From assembly GCA_943787925.1 (NCBI GenBank), contig CALSOH010000003.1:124001-188000 (forward strand): a stretch of 64,000 nucleotides of DNA. The letters run 5' to 3'. The notes beneath the pieces are model-generated. The model did not search any database. It saw only the letters and a program-made list of their open reading frames with translations, and was not told the DNA's origin. The stretch's first letter is position 1, and each line of letters opens with the position of its first letter. The position numbers were made by a program, and so were the translations under genes. Shown piece after piece: positions 54,223 through 62,654 of this stretch. The stretch comes from TMED14 sp003507115 (lineage in GTDB: Bacteria; Bacteroidota; Bacteroidia; Flavobacteriales; Schleiferiaceae).

Positions 54223-54230
54223 CAAAGGTC
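54223..54230 (-). promoter_or_regulatory. -7 element GACCTTTG for the porin
   Basis: Minus strand, 5 nt from ATG 54217; one mismatch to TAnnTTTG. Confidence 0.5.
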
Positions 54231-54549
54231 TTTCTTCTGTGTTAGGAGAATGTTAAGAATTTCCACCTATGTGTTTTCTTATCGTTAATATTCGCGAGAC
54301 TCACCTGAGATAAAAACGTAGGAACCAAGGGCCTAGAGGACGGAGGCTAGGCGTTATGGATTGGGATGTTTGTTATGCATTTTTAGGTATGCCCGCCGTC
54401 GTCCTGTACCGTTCCACTTCTCTCAGGACACTGGCCAGAAAAGTCGGTTGTACATTCATCCATGGGATTTCCTAGTTTCATAAGTTTGCAATCCGAAACC
54501 TTTACGCTTCCAAAGCGTTTTCATTGTTCAAACCACTAAATCGCATAGC
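54231..54549 (+). promoter_or_regulatory. Non-coding region with katG promoter and leader
   Basis: Longest gene-free gap of the window. A perfect -7 box TAAGTTTG lies at 54481-54488, predicting a katG leader of about 55 bases. The leader contains the A/T-rich stretch TTTCATTGTTCAAACCACTAAA and an imperfect CGCTT/AAGCG inverted repeat (about 54509-54521). I see no ORF, clear OxyR, PerR or Fur box or riboswitch. The segment 54240-54470 holds nothing I can name. Confidence 0.5.
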
Positions 54550-56790
54550 ATGTCCAACGACGCTCATTCCAGCAAAACTTCATACAACGTCAATAGCTCC
54601 GAGGCTAAGTGCCCATTCACTGGCCACAATGCCCCCAAGGCTGCGGGCCGCGGCACGCGCAACCAAGACTGGTGGCCCAATCAACTGAACCTGAACATTC
54701 TTCGTCAACACTCTTCCTTGAGCAATCCCATGGAAGCGGATTTTGACTACACGGGAGCCTTTGAGTCCCTCGATTACGAAGCCTTGAAGAAGGATTTGGT
54801 CGACCTCATGAAGACGTCGCAGGATTGGTGGCCCGCCGATTTTGGCCATTACGGCCCCTTCTTTATCCGAATGGCGTGGCACTCGGCCGGAACCTACCGC
54901 ACAGGCGACGGCCGTGGCGGTGCAGGCGCAGGTACCCAGCGCTTTGCTCCATTGAACAGCTGGCCCGACAACGGCAACTTGGACAAAGCGCGCTTGCTCT
55001 TGTGGCCCTTGAAGCAGAAGTACGGCCGCAAGATTTCATGGGCGGATTTGATGATTTTAGCCGGCAACGTCGCCCTGGAAGACATGGGCTTCAAGACGTT
55101 TGGATTTGGTGGCGGTCGCGCAGACGTCTGGGAACCCGAAGAGGACATCTACTGGGGTTCTGAAGGCGAGTGGCTCGCAGACAAGCGCTACAGCGGTGAG
55201 CGCGACTTAGAAAATCCCTTGGCCGCCGTCCAAATGGGCCTCATCTACGTCAATCCCGAAGGCCCCAATGGCAACCCGGACCCCTTGGCAGCAGCCAAGG
55301 ACATCCGAGAAACCTTTGAGCGCATGGCGATGAACGACGAAGAGACCGTAGCCCTGATTGCAGGAGGTCATACCTTCGGAAAGACACACGGCGCGGGCGA
55401 CCCCGAAAAATACGTCGGCCCCGAACCTGCCGGCGCCCCCATCGAAGAGCAGTCCATGGGCTGGAAGAACACCATGGGCAAGGGCCATTCGGAAGACACG
55501 ATCACTTCCGGTCTGGAAGGTATTTGGACCACCACCCCCACCAAGTGGAGCAACGACTACTTTAAAAACCTCTTCGGCTACGAATGGGAACTCTTCAAGA
55601 GCCCCGCAGGCGCCCACCAATGGAAGCCCAAAGGCGATGCAGGCGCAGGAACGGTGCCCGATGCACATATCGCAGGCAAAACCCACCAGCCTACCATGCT
55701 GACGACGGATTTGTCGTTGCGCTTTGACCCCGCCTATGCGAAGATTTCACGTCGTTTCTACGAGAATCCCGACGAATTCGCCGATGCCTTTGCACGCGCT
55801 TGGTTCAAGTTGACCCACCGCGATATGGGTCCCCGCAGCCTCTACAAAGGTCCTGAAGTTCCCGCCGAAGAGCTCATCTGGCAGGATCCCATTCCCGCGC
55901 TCACCCATACCTTGGTGGATGCGGCCGATGTGAAAGCCCTGAAAGGCCAAATCTTAGCCAGCGGCCTGAGCATCTCCCAATTGGTAGGTGCCGCATGGGC
56001 TTCTGCATCCACCTTCCGCGGATCCGATAAACGCGGCGGCGCCAACGGCGGCCGCGTGCGCTTGGCGCCCCAGCGCTACTGGGAAGCCAACAACTCCGCA
56101 GACCTAGGCAAAGTCCTCGACACCTTGGAGGGCATTCAAGGCTCGTTCAATGCCTCCGCTACCGGCGGAAAGGCCATCTCCATGGCGGATCTCATCGTCT
56201 TGGCCGGTTGCGCCGCCGTGGAAGCAGCGGCTGCCAAAGCGGGTCACAGCGTGGATGTACCCTTCACACCTGGCCGAACGGACGCCAGCGAAGCCCAAAC
56301 CGACGTAGAGTCCTTCGCCTGGTTGGAGCCTCAAGCAGACGGTTTCCGCAATTACACCAAGCGTGCGTACTCCATCTCCGCTGAAGAAATGCTGGTTGAT
56401 AAGGCCCAGTTGCTCACCTTGACGGCCCCCGAAATGACCGTTTTGGTCGGCGGCCTTCGTGTGCTCAACGCTAATACCGGCGGTTCTAAGCATGGTGTCT
56501 TCACGGCACAGCCCGAATCGCTCACCAACGACTTCTTCGTCAACCTCCTGGACCTTGGGACTACCTGGGCCGCCACCAACGAGCACAGCACCGCCTTTGA
56601 AGGACGCGACCGCAAGACCGGCGAAGTCAAATGGACGGGCACGCGCGTGGATCTCATCTTCGGTTCCAACTCGGAACTCCGCGCCATCGCCGAAATCTAT
56701 GCCTGCGCCGACGGCCAAGCAAAATTCCTCCAGGACTTCGTCGCCGCTTGGAACAAGGTTATGAATTTGGATCGATTTGATTTGAAGTAA
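54550..56790 (+). CDS. katG: Catalase-peroxidase KatG
   Basis: Bifunctional heme catalase/peroxidase that destroys hydrogen peroxide, 746 residues, two homologous peroxidase-like domains. The active N-terminal domain has the distal Arg-Trp-His in FIRMAWHSAGTYR, whose Trp forms the Met-Tyr-Trp adduct with Tyr in GLIYVNPEGPNGNPD. The proximal heme histidine is in LIAGGHTFGKTHGAGD. The C-terminal domain keeps the fold (SADLGKVLDTLEG, AWNKVMNLDRFDL) but not the heme site. The first 40 residues are polar, without a signal peptide, so it is cytoplasmic. It has its own promoter with a leader, is followed at once by a CTAG repeat array and then a strong terminator, and is therefore monocistronic. No OxyR or FurA gene is adjacent. 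Confidence 0.96.
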   Translation: MSNDAHSSKTSYNVNSSEAKCPFTGHNAPKAAGRGTRNQDWWPNQLNLNILRQHSSLSNPMEADFDYTGAFESLDYEALKKDLVDLMKTSQDWWPADFGHYGPFFIRMAWHSAGTYRTGDGRGGAGAGTQRFAPLNSWPDNGNLDKARLLLWPLKQKYGRKISWADLMILAGNVALEDMGFKTFGFGGGRADVWEPEEDIYWGSEGEWLADKRYSGERDLENPLAAVQMGLIYVNPEGPNGNPDPLAAAKDIRETFERMAMNDEETVALIAGGHTFGKTHGAGDPEKYVGPEPAGAPIEEQSMGWKNTMGKGHSEDTITSGLEGIWTTTPTKWSNDYFKNLFGYEWELFKSPAGAHQWKPKGDAGAGTVPDAHIAGKTHQPTMLTTDLSLRFDPAYAKISRRFYENPDEFADAFARAWFKLTHRDMGPRSLYKGPEVPAEELIWQDPIPALTHTLVDAADVKALKGQILASGLSISQLVGAAWASASTFRGSDKRGGANGGRVRLAPQRYWEANNSADLGKVLDTLEGIQGSFNASATGGKAISMADLIVLAGCAAVEAAAAKAGHSVDVPFTPGRTDASEAQTDVESFAWLEPQADGFRNYTKRAYSISAEEMLVDKAQLLTLTAPEMTVLVGGLRVLNANTGGSKHGVFTAQPESLTNDFFVNLLDLGTTWAATNEHSTAFEGRDRKTGEVKWTGTRVDLIFGSNSELRAIAEIYACADGQAKFLQDFVAAWNKVMNLDRFDLK

Positions 56791-56903
56791 GGGCTAGGAG
56801 GCTAGAGGGCTCGGGCTTCGCCCTGAGGCTAGAGAGCTAGAGGGCACGGGCTTCGCCCTGAGGCTTGAAAGCTGGGGCTTCGCCCTGAGGCTAGGAGGCT
56901 TGA
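56791..56903 (+). repeat. CTAG/GGGC-hairpin repeat array behind katG
   Basis: Begins at the base after the katG stop. About three units of GGCTAGAGAGCTAGAGGGC plus ACGGGCTTCGCCCTGA; each carries the hairpin GGGC-TTC-GCCC flanked by CTAG. The unit length is about 35 bases, with a shorter variant of about 27 that lacks one CTAG block. The same unit, in the same orientation relative to its gene, follows the helicase gene at 59.7 kb. Confidence 0.85.
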
Positions 56904-56940
56904 TCGGGCATCTCACGGAATTTCATCGTATGTACATGCA

Positions 56941-56972
56941 AAGGCCCAGCGCGGAAGCGCCGGGCCTTTTTA
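56941..56972 (+). terminator. Intrinsic terminator of katG
   Basis: Long stem AAGGCCC.GCGC / GCGC.GGGCCTT with a GGAA loop, then TTTTTATT. The repeat array lies between the stop codon and this hairpin, so it would be transcribed as 3' UTR. Confidence 0.85.
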
Positions 56973-57016
56973 TTATTGATAAGGCTAGCAAGGTGGTTTT
57001 CATACAAACCATCAAA

Positions 57017-57040
57017 CCAACGAACGAACCAACGAACGAA
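57017..57040. repeat. Two tandem 12-base units
   Basis: CCAACGAACGAA twice in a row, flanked by looser CAAAC/CCATC copies from about 57005. It lies between the katG terminator and the hairpin behind the small membrane protein. Confidence 0.7.
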
Positions 57041-57052
57041 CAAATGCGCAAA

Positions 57053-57066
57053 CAGCGCGAAGCGCT
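57053..57066 (-). repeat. Single post-stop hairpin behind the small membrane protein
   Basis: Minus strand, directly after the TAA: AGCGC-TTC-GCGCT. It matches the hairpin core of the CTAG repeat family and again abuts a stop codon; the CTAG is replaced by CTAA of the stop itself. Confidence 0.5.
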
Positions 57067-57465
57067 TTAGCCCTTTCTACCAACGAGATACCCCAAATAC
57101 GCCATCGGCAAGTACGCAAGGCCAAGGTCTGTGATGTTGAACCACATAGGGGAGGGGAGCATTCGGACCATACTGATGCCGCCTGCGAGAAAGAGGAAGC
57201 CGAGCAGCATGGCGCGGGAGAATGTGCGTTCGGTCGCGAAACGGCTGACCAGGACCGCGCTGAGAAAGGTCCCGAGCGCATGGGCCAAAAAGGGCATCAA
57301 AAAATGCTGGGGCTCCATCAAGGGCATGGCCGCTAACAATCCTTCTTCGGTCGTCAAATCTGCACCTGCCGGGGGTGCCACGAAATAGGAACTGTAGGCA
57401 ATCAATAGCCCGTTGAGCAGCATGCCTGCGATGGCAGCGCCTAGGGTGATGAAGATGTTTTTCAT
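57067..57465 (-). CDS. Small integral membrane protein
   Basis: 132 residues with four predicted helices: 4-24 (IFITLGAAIAGMLLNGLLIAY, here written in part), about 56-75 (FLMPFLAHALGTFLSAVLV), about 84-101 (AMLLGFLFLAGGISMV) and about 110-127 (ITDLGLAYLPMAYLGYLV). Short N-terminal loop rich in Pro and Gly. I recognise no family motif with certainty; similar proteins are annotated as hypothetical membrane proteins in Bacteroidota. A good -7 box is not visible upstream. The stop abuts a hairpin repeat. Confidence 0.65.
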   Translation of the reverse strand: MKNIFITLGAAIAGMLLNGLLIAYSSYFVAPPAGADLTTEEGLLAAMPLMEPQHFLMPFLAHALGTFLSAVLVSRFATERTFSRAMLLGFLFLAGGISMVRMLPSPMWFNITDLGLAYLPMAYLGYLVGRKG

Positions 57466-57525
57466 AAATGATTAATTAGGGCCTTGGACGAAGGTACACG
57501 AGAACAATTAAGGTCAGAATGCTCC

Positions 57526-57533
57526 TACCTTTA
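57526..57533 (+). promoter_or_regulatory. -7 element TACCTTTA
   Basis: Seven of eight matches, 17 nt before ATG 57551. Confidence 0.5.
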
Positions 57534-57550
57534 TCCAAATTCCCTTGAAC

Positions 57551-59642
57551 ATGAAACCCTTCATTTTTAGCGCTTTAGTCGTAATCAGCTTTCCTTTGAT
57601 GGCCCAATGGACGCCCAATACGGCATTGAACACGTTGGCGGCAAATGTGAATACGGACGATATGATGACGGCGGCGACGAATGACGGCCGAACGTACATC
57701 GCGTTTTGGGCGCCCGTTTCTGGACCGACGTACTATGAAATGCGGCTCCAGCTTTTGGATACCAGCGGCACGCCCCAATTCGGGCCCAATGGCATGATCG
57801 TCGACAATAGCATTGGAATGAGCACTTCGACCGTAACCTGGGATTTAAAAGTGGATAATACCAACAATGCGTACATAGGCATCACGGGAACCGGGGGAAA
57901 TGGTGATGCACGGGTGCACAAGGTGAGCCCTTCAGGCACCAAACAATGGGGAACGAATGGAATAACGATTGGTCAAGGATACAGTGTTCGGCTTCTACCA
58001 TTGAATTCTGGCGAACTGATTGTGGCCTACTTGCCAGGTAGCCATGCGGTGATCAAGAAGTATTCAGCCACGGGGACGTCCATGTGGACCACCCCGATAA
58101 CCGTAACTCCAGTGGTCTCAACGCACCAATCTTGGCCTGGGGAGTTTATTGAAATGAGCAATAATAAGTTCATGTTCGTTTTTCATAATAAAGCCGGTTT
58201 CTCGCCCTCCGCTTTGCCCTATGCACACTGTTACAGCACGGCGGGCACGGCGGTTTGGACAGCCCCAGTCCCCCTCTCAAGTGGGACCTATACCTATGCA
58301 TTCAATCGCTATGACTTTATCCAACGAGGAGACACCGCTTATTTTGGATACGGAGGGGCTCAAGGCTCCAATTTGCAGTCCTTCATCCAGCGCATTAATC
58401 CGAATGGAACCTTGCCTTGGGGCGCCAATGGGGTGGATTTCGGGACCCAAAACACGTTATATGAACGCAGTATGCGTTTGGCGCGAGGGGATGATTCCAA
58501 ATACCTCTGGGCCATCGCCGAAATGACTACTACGAGCCAAGGAAATATGGGGGAGTCTGTTCAAAAACTCCATGCCCATACGGGGGCTCGACTTTTAGGG
58601 ACGAATGGCCAAGTGGTCTACACCATTGGTACATCGGACATTTCGCACCGCGGGCATTTGCAAGTTTGGGACGATCACCCCGTTTTCTTGGTGTCGGATG
58701 GCAACAGCAACGGCGTTTTCCCCAAGGATTTGCTTTTGGTGGAATTGGATACGTTGGGGAATTTTTTGAATACCCCAGCAGAAATTGATTTTGCGACCAA
58801 TTCGACCGGGACAAAGAGTCGAATTGACCTCCTCCCCATTCACAACGGCATGGTCATCGGCGCATGGGTTGAAGATCGAACCGGGAATGGGCGTCCCTAT
58901 GCCCAACGCGTAGATATCAATCCGTGCTTGGCCCCCACGCTGGCGTTCCAGTGGCTGACCTCCAATACTACATTGACCCTATCGAATTCGAGTCTGAATG
59001 CAGACTCGATCTACTGGGATTTTGGTGATGGTTCCGGCGTAGCGGATACCTCTTCGTCGGTTCAACACATTTTCAGCGCACCCGGCACCTACACCATCTG
59101 CGGGGTAGCCTACAATGCGTGCAGCACCGATAGCCTTTGCGCCACCATCACGGTCTGTGACGCGCTTTCCGCCGCTTTTTCCACGGCAAGTTTCTTGGAT
59201 TCTGCGTATTTCTCCCTCAACTCGGCGGTGGATTCTGTGTATTGGGACTTTGGGGATGGGCAAACCTTGAGCACCACCGATAGCACGGCTAGTCACGTGT
59301 ACGCTTCGAATGGGTCCTATTCCGTGTCATGCGTGGCCTACAATGCCTGCTCCGCGTGATAGTGCTCAAAGTCAAGTGGTAATTTCGGGCATTGGCGTTC
59401 CAGAAACGGACGCGAATGCCATTCAGCTCCTTCAAGTGGGGGATAGGATTGAACTCACATCTCCAAATGCCCCGCTACTGAATGTTCAAATGTGGACGGC
59501 GGATGGCCGAATGCTTTGGTCTAGTAAGCCGTCGTCATCGAATGTTTCCTGGAGTAGTCAAGGCATCCCCGCCGGTATCTATGTGATCCGCGCGGAGACG
59601 ACTTTGGGTCAACTTTTTGTTGAGCGGCTTCAAGTGCAGTAG
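57551..59642 (+). CDS. Secreted PKD-domain protein with T9SS sorting tail, frameshifted near the end
   Basis: About 697 codons. Signal peptide 1-18 (PFIFSALVVISFPLMAQ). Residues about 20-460 form a beta-propeller-like region with repeated GTNG and GTPQFGPNGM type turns. Two short PKD domains follow (SIYWDFGDGSGVADTSSSVQH and SVYWDFGDGQTLSTTDS are each near their core, here cited separately), with SPGTYTICGVAYNACS and YSVSCVAYNACSA. The frame then stops at a TGA near 59359. One extra base (about 59354-59358) explains it: in the next frame come DSAQSQVVISGIGV, NVQMWTADGRMLWSS and GIYVIRAETTLGQLFVERL, a C-terminal T9SS-type domain. Read through, it is a complete surface protein of unknown ligand. 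Start ATG 57551 is preferred to the TTG two codons earlier. Confidence 0.75.
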
Positions 59643-59674
59643 AGGGTGCAAAGGCTTTATGTAGGCAAGCTGCG

Positions 59675-59877
59675 CCCTCTAGCCTCAGGGCGTAGCGCGT
59701 GCTCTCTAGCCTTCTAGCCACAGCGCGTAGCGCGTGCTCTCTAGCCTTCTAGCCACAGCGCGTAGCGCGTGCCCTCTAGCCTTCTAGCCTCAGGGCGAAG
59801 CCCGAGCTCTCTAGCTTCAGCGCGTAGCGCGAGCTCTCTAGCTACAGCGCGTAGCGCGAGCTCTCTAGCTTCCTAGC
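59675..59877. repeat. CTAG/hairpin repeat array behind the helicase gene
   Basis: Seven tandem units in all. Plus-strand unit: CTCTCTAGCCTTCTAGCC then ACAGCGCGTAGCGCGTG (35 bases), with two of 27 bases that lack TTCTAGCC, and one whose core is CAGGGCGAAGCCCG, the reverse complement of the katG-side core. The leftmost and rightmost units are partial. The helicase stop TAG (59873-59875) is the CTAG of the last unit. Read from the helicase gene the orientation equals that behind katG. The other border is 33 bases from the stop of the T9SS gene. Confidence 0.9.
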
Positions 59878-61426
59878 CCCCAAAAAGACGTCCCAGCCAG
59901 CCTTTCGGGTTTTCCTTTTCGGTATTTCCCTTTGTGCTATTTCCGCCACTGCGGTCTCCCAAGGATGGTCGATTGGGGTTCTTGGCTCTCCGTCCGGAAT
60001 TCCCCGTGGCGTTAGCGCCTCCTGAACCACGGCGGCGTCCAGATCCGGGCTGGCCGCTCGGGCGTGAACGTTGGCCATCTGGTGTGCGTGGAGGACGACT
60101 TTCCCCTTGAGGTGCCCGCTCTCCGTCTGCGCTACGCTGAGATTGCCCTCCACGGTTTCTATCTCCGGAAGGACGGCCCGAATTGGTACGCGATCCGGCC
60201 GGCGATTTGCGACGCGGCGAACCTGTGCGGGGCGCAGGGCGCTCGCGTTCGGGTTCGGGATCTGAAGCTCCTTCGATTTTCGTCCCTGGAAGAAAAGCGT
60301 GCTCTTTTTCAACAGGGATATCCATTTTTATCAAACGCTGAATATCCTTGAGGTAAGCGCGCTCTTCCGCATCGACAAAGCTCCAAGCTACGCCGCTATG
60401 TCCCGCTCGCCCTGTACGGCCAATGCGGTGGACATAGGTTTCTGGGATATTCGGGATTTCGTAATTGATGACGTGGGTTAACTCATCAATGTCAATTCCG
60501 CGGGCGGCAATATCTGTGGCAACGAGTACACGGGTCTCACGCGACTTGAAATTACTCAAGGCATTTTGCCGGGCGTTTTGGCTCTTATTGCCATGGATGG
60601 CTTGCGCGGTAATGCCTGCCCGAACGAGGTCCTTCACCACGCGGTCTGCGCCATGTTTGGTTCGGGTGAATACGAGTACGGAGGGGATTTCAACCGCACT
60701 GTGCTCCAATAAATCTCTGAGAAGGTGGCGCTTGGTCTTTTGATCGACCAAAAATACTTTTTGCTGCACCGTTTCGGCAGTAGTGGAAACGGGAGACACA
60801 GAGATCCGAACGGGATTGTTCAACAACTGATCGCTCAAGGTGACCACTTCTTTGGGCATGGTGGCCGAGAAGAAAAGGGTTTGACGCTTTGCTGGGAGTT
60901 TGGCAATCACTTTTTTCACATCGTGAATGAATCCCATATCCAACATTCGGTCGGCCTCATCTAACACGAAGTGGGTCAGGTGTCGCAGATCGACAAAGCC
61001 CTGATTCATCAGATCGAGTAATCGACCGGGGGTGGCGGTGAGAAGATCCACTCCGCGACGGAGCGTATCCGTTTGAGGCTTCTGTCCCACTCCGCCAAAA
61101 ATAACGGTGTGGCTCAGGGCTACATTGGCTCCATAGGTTCCAATGCTCTCATCAATTTGGAGGGCCAATTCCCGAGTAGGGGTCAGGATCAATACCCGAA
61201 TGGGTCGTTTGCCTGGGTGATCCGCAATCGGCATCAAGTGCTGAAGGATGGGCAACGTAAATGCAGCTGTCTTTCCAGTGCCCGTTTGTGCCGTACCTAA
61301 AAGGTCCCGGCCTTGGAGGGCAGGAGGAATAGCTTGTGCTTGGATGGGGGTGGGGGTTTCGTACCCCTCGCGGGCCAACGCGTCCACCAGTGGGGCGGCG
61401 AGGCCAAGGTCTAAAAATGCTTTCAA
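59873..61426 (-). CDS. DEAD-box RNA helicase with basic low-complexity tail
   Basis: ATP-dependent RNA helicase, 517 residues. Motifs in order: Q motif TPIQAQAIPPALQG, I AQTGTGKTAAF, Ia PTRELALQI, Ib TPGRLLDLMNQG, II DEADRMLDMGF, III SATMP, IV VLVFTRTKHGADRV, V VATDIAARGIDIDEL, VI HRIGRTGRAGHSG. The tail of about 130 residues after 385 is Arg/Gly/Ser/Pro-rich, as in RhlE/CsdA-type proteins that remodel ribosome or RNase complexes. The start is TTG 61426, placed 5 nt behind TACCTTTG; no ATG lies near. A similar basic tail ends RNase R in this window. The stop lies in the repeat array. RhlE is the closest named relative but I do not assign the symbol. Confidence 0.92.
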   Translation of the reverse strand: MKAFLDLGLAAPLVDALAREGYETPTPIQAQAIPPALQGRDLLGTAQTGTGKTAAFTLPILQHLMPIADHPGKRPIRVLILTPTRELALQIDESIGTYGANVALSHTVIFGGVGQKPQTDTLRRGVDLLTATPGRLLDLMNQGFVDLRHLTHFVLDEADRMLDMGFIHDVKKVIAKLPAKRQTLFFSATMPKEVVTLSDQLLNNPVRISVSPVSTTAETVQQKVFLVDQKTKRHLLRDLLEHSAVEIPSVLVFTRTKHGADRVVKDLVRAGITAQAIHGNKSQNARQNALSNFKSRETRVLVATDIAARGIDIDELTHVINYEIPNIPETYVHRIGRTGRAGHSGVAWSFVDAEERAYLKDIQRLIKMDIPVEKEHAFLPGTKIEGASDPEPERERPAPRTGSPRRKSPAGSRTNSGRPSGDRNRGGQSQRSADGERAPQGESRPPRTPDGQRSRPSGQPGSGRRRGSGGANATGNSGRRAKNPNRPSLGDRSGGNSTKGNTEKENPKGWLGRLFGG

Positions 61427-61431
61427 GGGAA

Positions 61432-61439
61432 CAAAGGTA
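61432..61439 (-). promoter_or_regulatory. -7 element TACCTTTG for the helicase
   Basis: Perfect box on the minus strand, 5 nt before a TTG start codon. Confidence 0.65.
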
Positions 61440-61464
61440 CGACCGAATATTCCGGACCTATAAA

Positions 61465-62046
61465 TTATTCATTGAACAGGGTCTCGTCTTCCCAGTTTTC
61501 AATGGCTTTTGGATAGGATTGAAAAACATAGCGAATGGTGTGCTCCGTGTAAATCTCATACACTTGGCCTACTTCAAATCCCCTTTTTTCAGCTTCCTCC
61601 GTGAGGAAAGGGTAGACACGAATCGCTCCGGCAATGATGGACAGATCATTCTTGTAAGGGAAGTCCACGTACAAGGCATCTCCGCCATAGATGGGAAACA
61701 ATTCCAAAGAACCCGGGTCAATATTCCCCATGTAGGACCAATCCCCCGAGGCAATTAAGACCCCGACAAAACTGTGCAAACTATCTTTTTCAACAGCATT
61801 GGGATCGTCAAAATAGCAGCCGATTAATGTATCCGTGGGGAATCCCATAGAATCGGCCGTGGCTTTCACGCGGTTGAACGTGGGGCCAATGTCTTCGTAG
61901 GCCCCCGAGTGCGCATACCCCCCCAAAAGGTAGTCTCCTTCCAGGCCCTGTCTTACCTCAAGAGAGTTAAAGAAGCCCACATAATACATGAGGCCTGAAG
62001 TGGCTGTGCACAAAAGGATAACAATCCAAAGTAGAATGCGTTTCAT
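61465..62046 (-). CDS. GyrI-like domain protein with N-terminal membrane helix
   Basis: 193 residues from ATG 62046 (MKRILLWIV); the frame opens five codons earlier inside the promoter. One transmembrane helix spans about 4-24 (LLWIVILLCTATSGLMYYVG). It is followed by a GyrI-like ligand-binding domain (LEGDYLLGGYAHSGAYEDIG, DTLIGCYFDDPNAV, WEDETLFNE end) that alternates beta-strands and helices over about 150 residues. The layout (single N-terminal anchor plus GyrI-like fold) is shared by eukaryotic TEX264 and many Bacteroidota proteins. The ligand and partner are unknown. Confidence 0.7.
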   Translation of the reverse strand: MKRILLWIVILLCTATSGLMYYVGFFNSLEVRQGLEGDYLLGGYAHSGAYEDIGPTFNRVKATADSMGFPTDTLIGCYFDDPNAVEKDSLHSFVGVLIASGDWSYMGNIDPGSLELFPIYGGDALYVDFPYKNDLSIIAGAIRVYPFLTEEAEKRGFEVGQVYEIYTEHTIRYVFQSYPKAIENWEDETLFNE

Positions 62047-62050
62047 AGGG

Positions 62051-62058
62051 CAAAAGTA
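62051..62058 (-). promoter_or_regulatory. -7 element TACTTTTG
   Basis: Perfect box, 4 nt from ATG 62046 on the minus strand. Confidence 0.65.
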
Positions 62059-62143
62059 CATCGGGAACGCACCGACTACATCGACCCTCCAGTCAAAGTG
62101 CTGGGAAGGGGGATGACCCTATTTGATGGGTGCCTTTTCGCGG

Positions 62144-62151
62144 TATTTTTG
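62144..62151 (+). promoter_or_regulatory. -7 element TATTTTTG
   Basis: Perfect TAnnTTTG, 23 nt before the DUF4199 ATG. Confidence 0.55.
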
Positions 62152-62174
62152 ACGCAGTTTAACCTGCCCTTGCA

Positions 62175-62645
62175 ATGCTTACAACCATTCGATTTTCCAT
62201 CATGTTCTCCTTAGTCAGCTTTGCCTGGTTGCTGATTGAGTTTCTACTCGGTCTGCACGGAGAACACATAGATCAATTTCTTTGGTTCGATTCCTTATTT
62301 TTTATTCCGGCCGTAGCGATGATGGTCTGGGCCTTAAGGTACCGTCGGGCCGAAATGCGCGAAGCGTGGACGTATTGGGAAGGAATTAAATTGGGCGCCA
62401 TCATGGGCGCCATGATTGGCATTTTGAGTATTCCAAGCCTATACCTCTTCTTCACCTATGTGAATCCTAGTTTTTTTGAGGATTTCATTGCGTTTTCAGT
62501 CGGGGCTGGGCAAGCGACCCTGGAAGAAGCAACGGACTATTTTAATTTTCGCAGCTATGCGATGCAATCCGCCTTTTTCCCCTTGGTCGCCGGGGTGGTG
62601 ACGAATGCACTGGTGGGATTCCTCTACCGAAAGCCAATCGCCTAA
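62175..62645 (+). CDS. DUF4199-family membrane protein
   Basis: 156 residues, four hydrophobic helices (about 6-26, 38-54, 74-98 and 132-150), with GIKLGAIMGAMIGILSIPSL in the third and the SAFFPLVAGVVTNALVGFLY end. The topology and the WEGIKLGAIMGAMIG block resemble DUF4199, a Bacteroidota family of unknown function. The small gene at 62655 follows after 9 bases but has its own -7 box. Confidence 0.75.
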   Translation: MLTTIRFSIMFSLVSFAWLLIEFLLGLHGEHIDQFLWFDSLFFIPAVAMMVWALRYRRAEMREAWTYWEGIKLGAIMGAMIGILSIPSLYLFFTYVNPSFFEDFIAFSVGAGQATLEEATDYFNFRSYAMQSAFFPLVAGVVTNALVGFLYRKPIA

Positions 62646-62650
62646 CTTTG
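62643..62650 (+). promoter_or_regulatory. -7 element TAACTTTG
   Basis: Perfect box, 4 nt before ATG 62655; it begins inside the stop region of the preceding gene. Confidence 0.65.
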
Positions 62651-62654
62651 CCGC

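Noticed and set aside
56791..59877. CRISPR array
   Set aside because: The tandem units have no regular spacers of unique sequence and no cas genes are present; they are CTAG/hairpin repeats.
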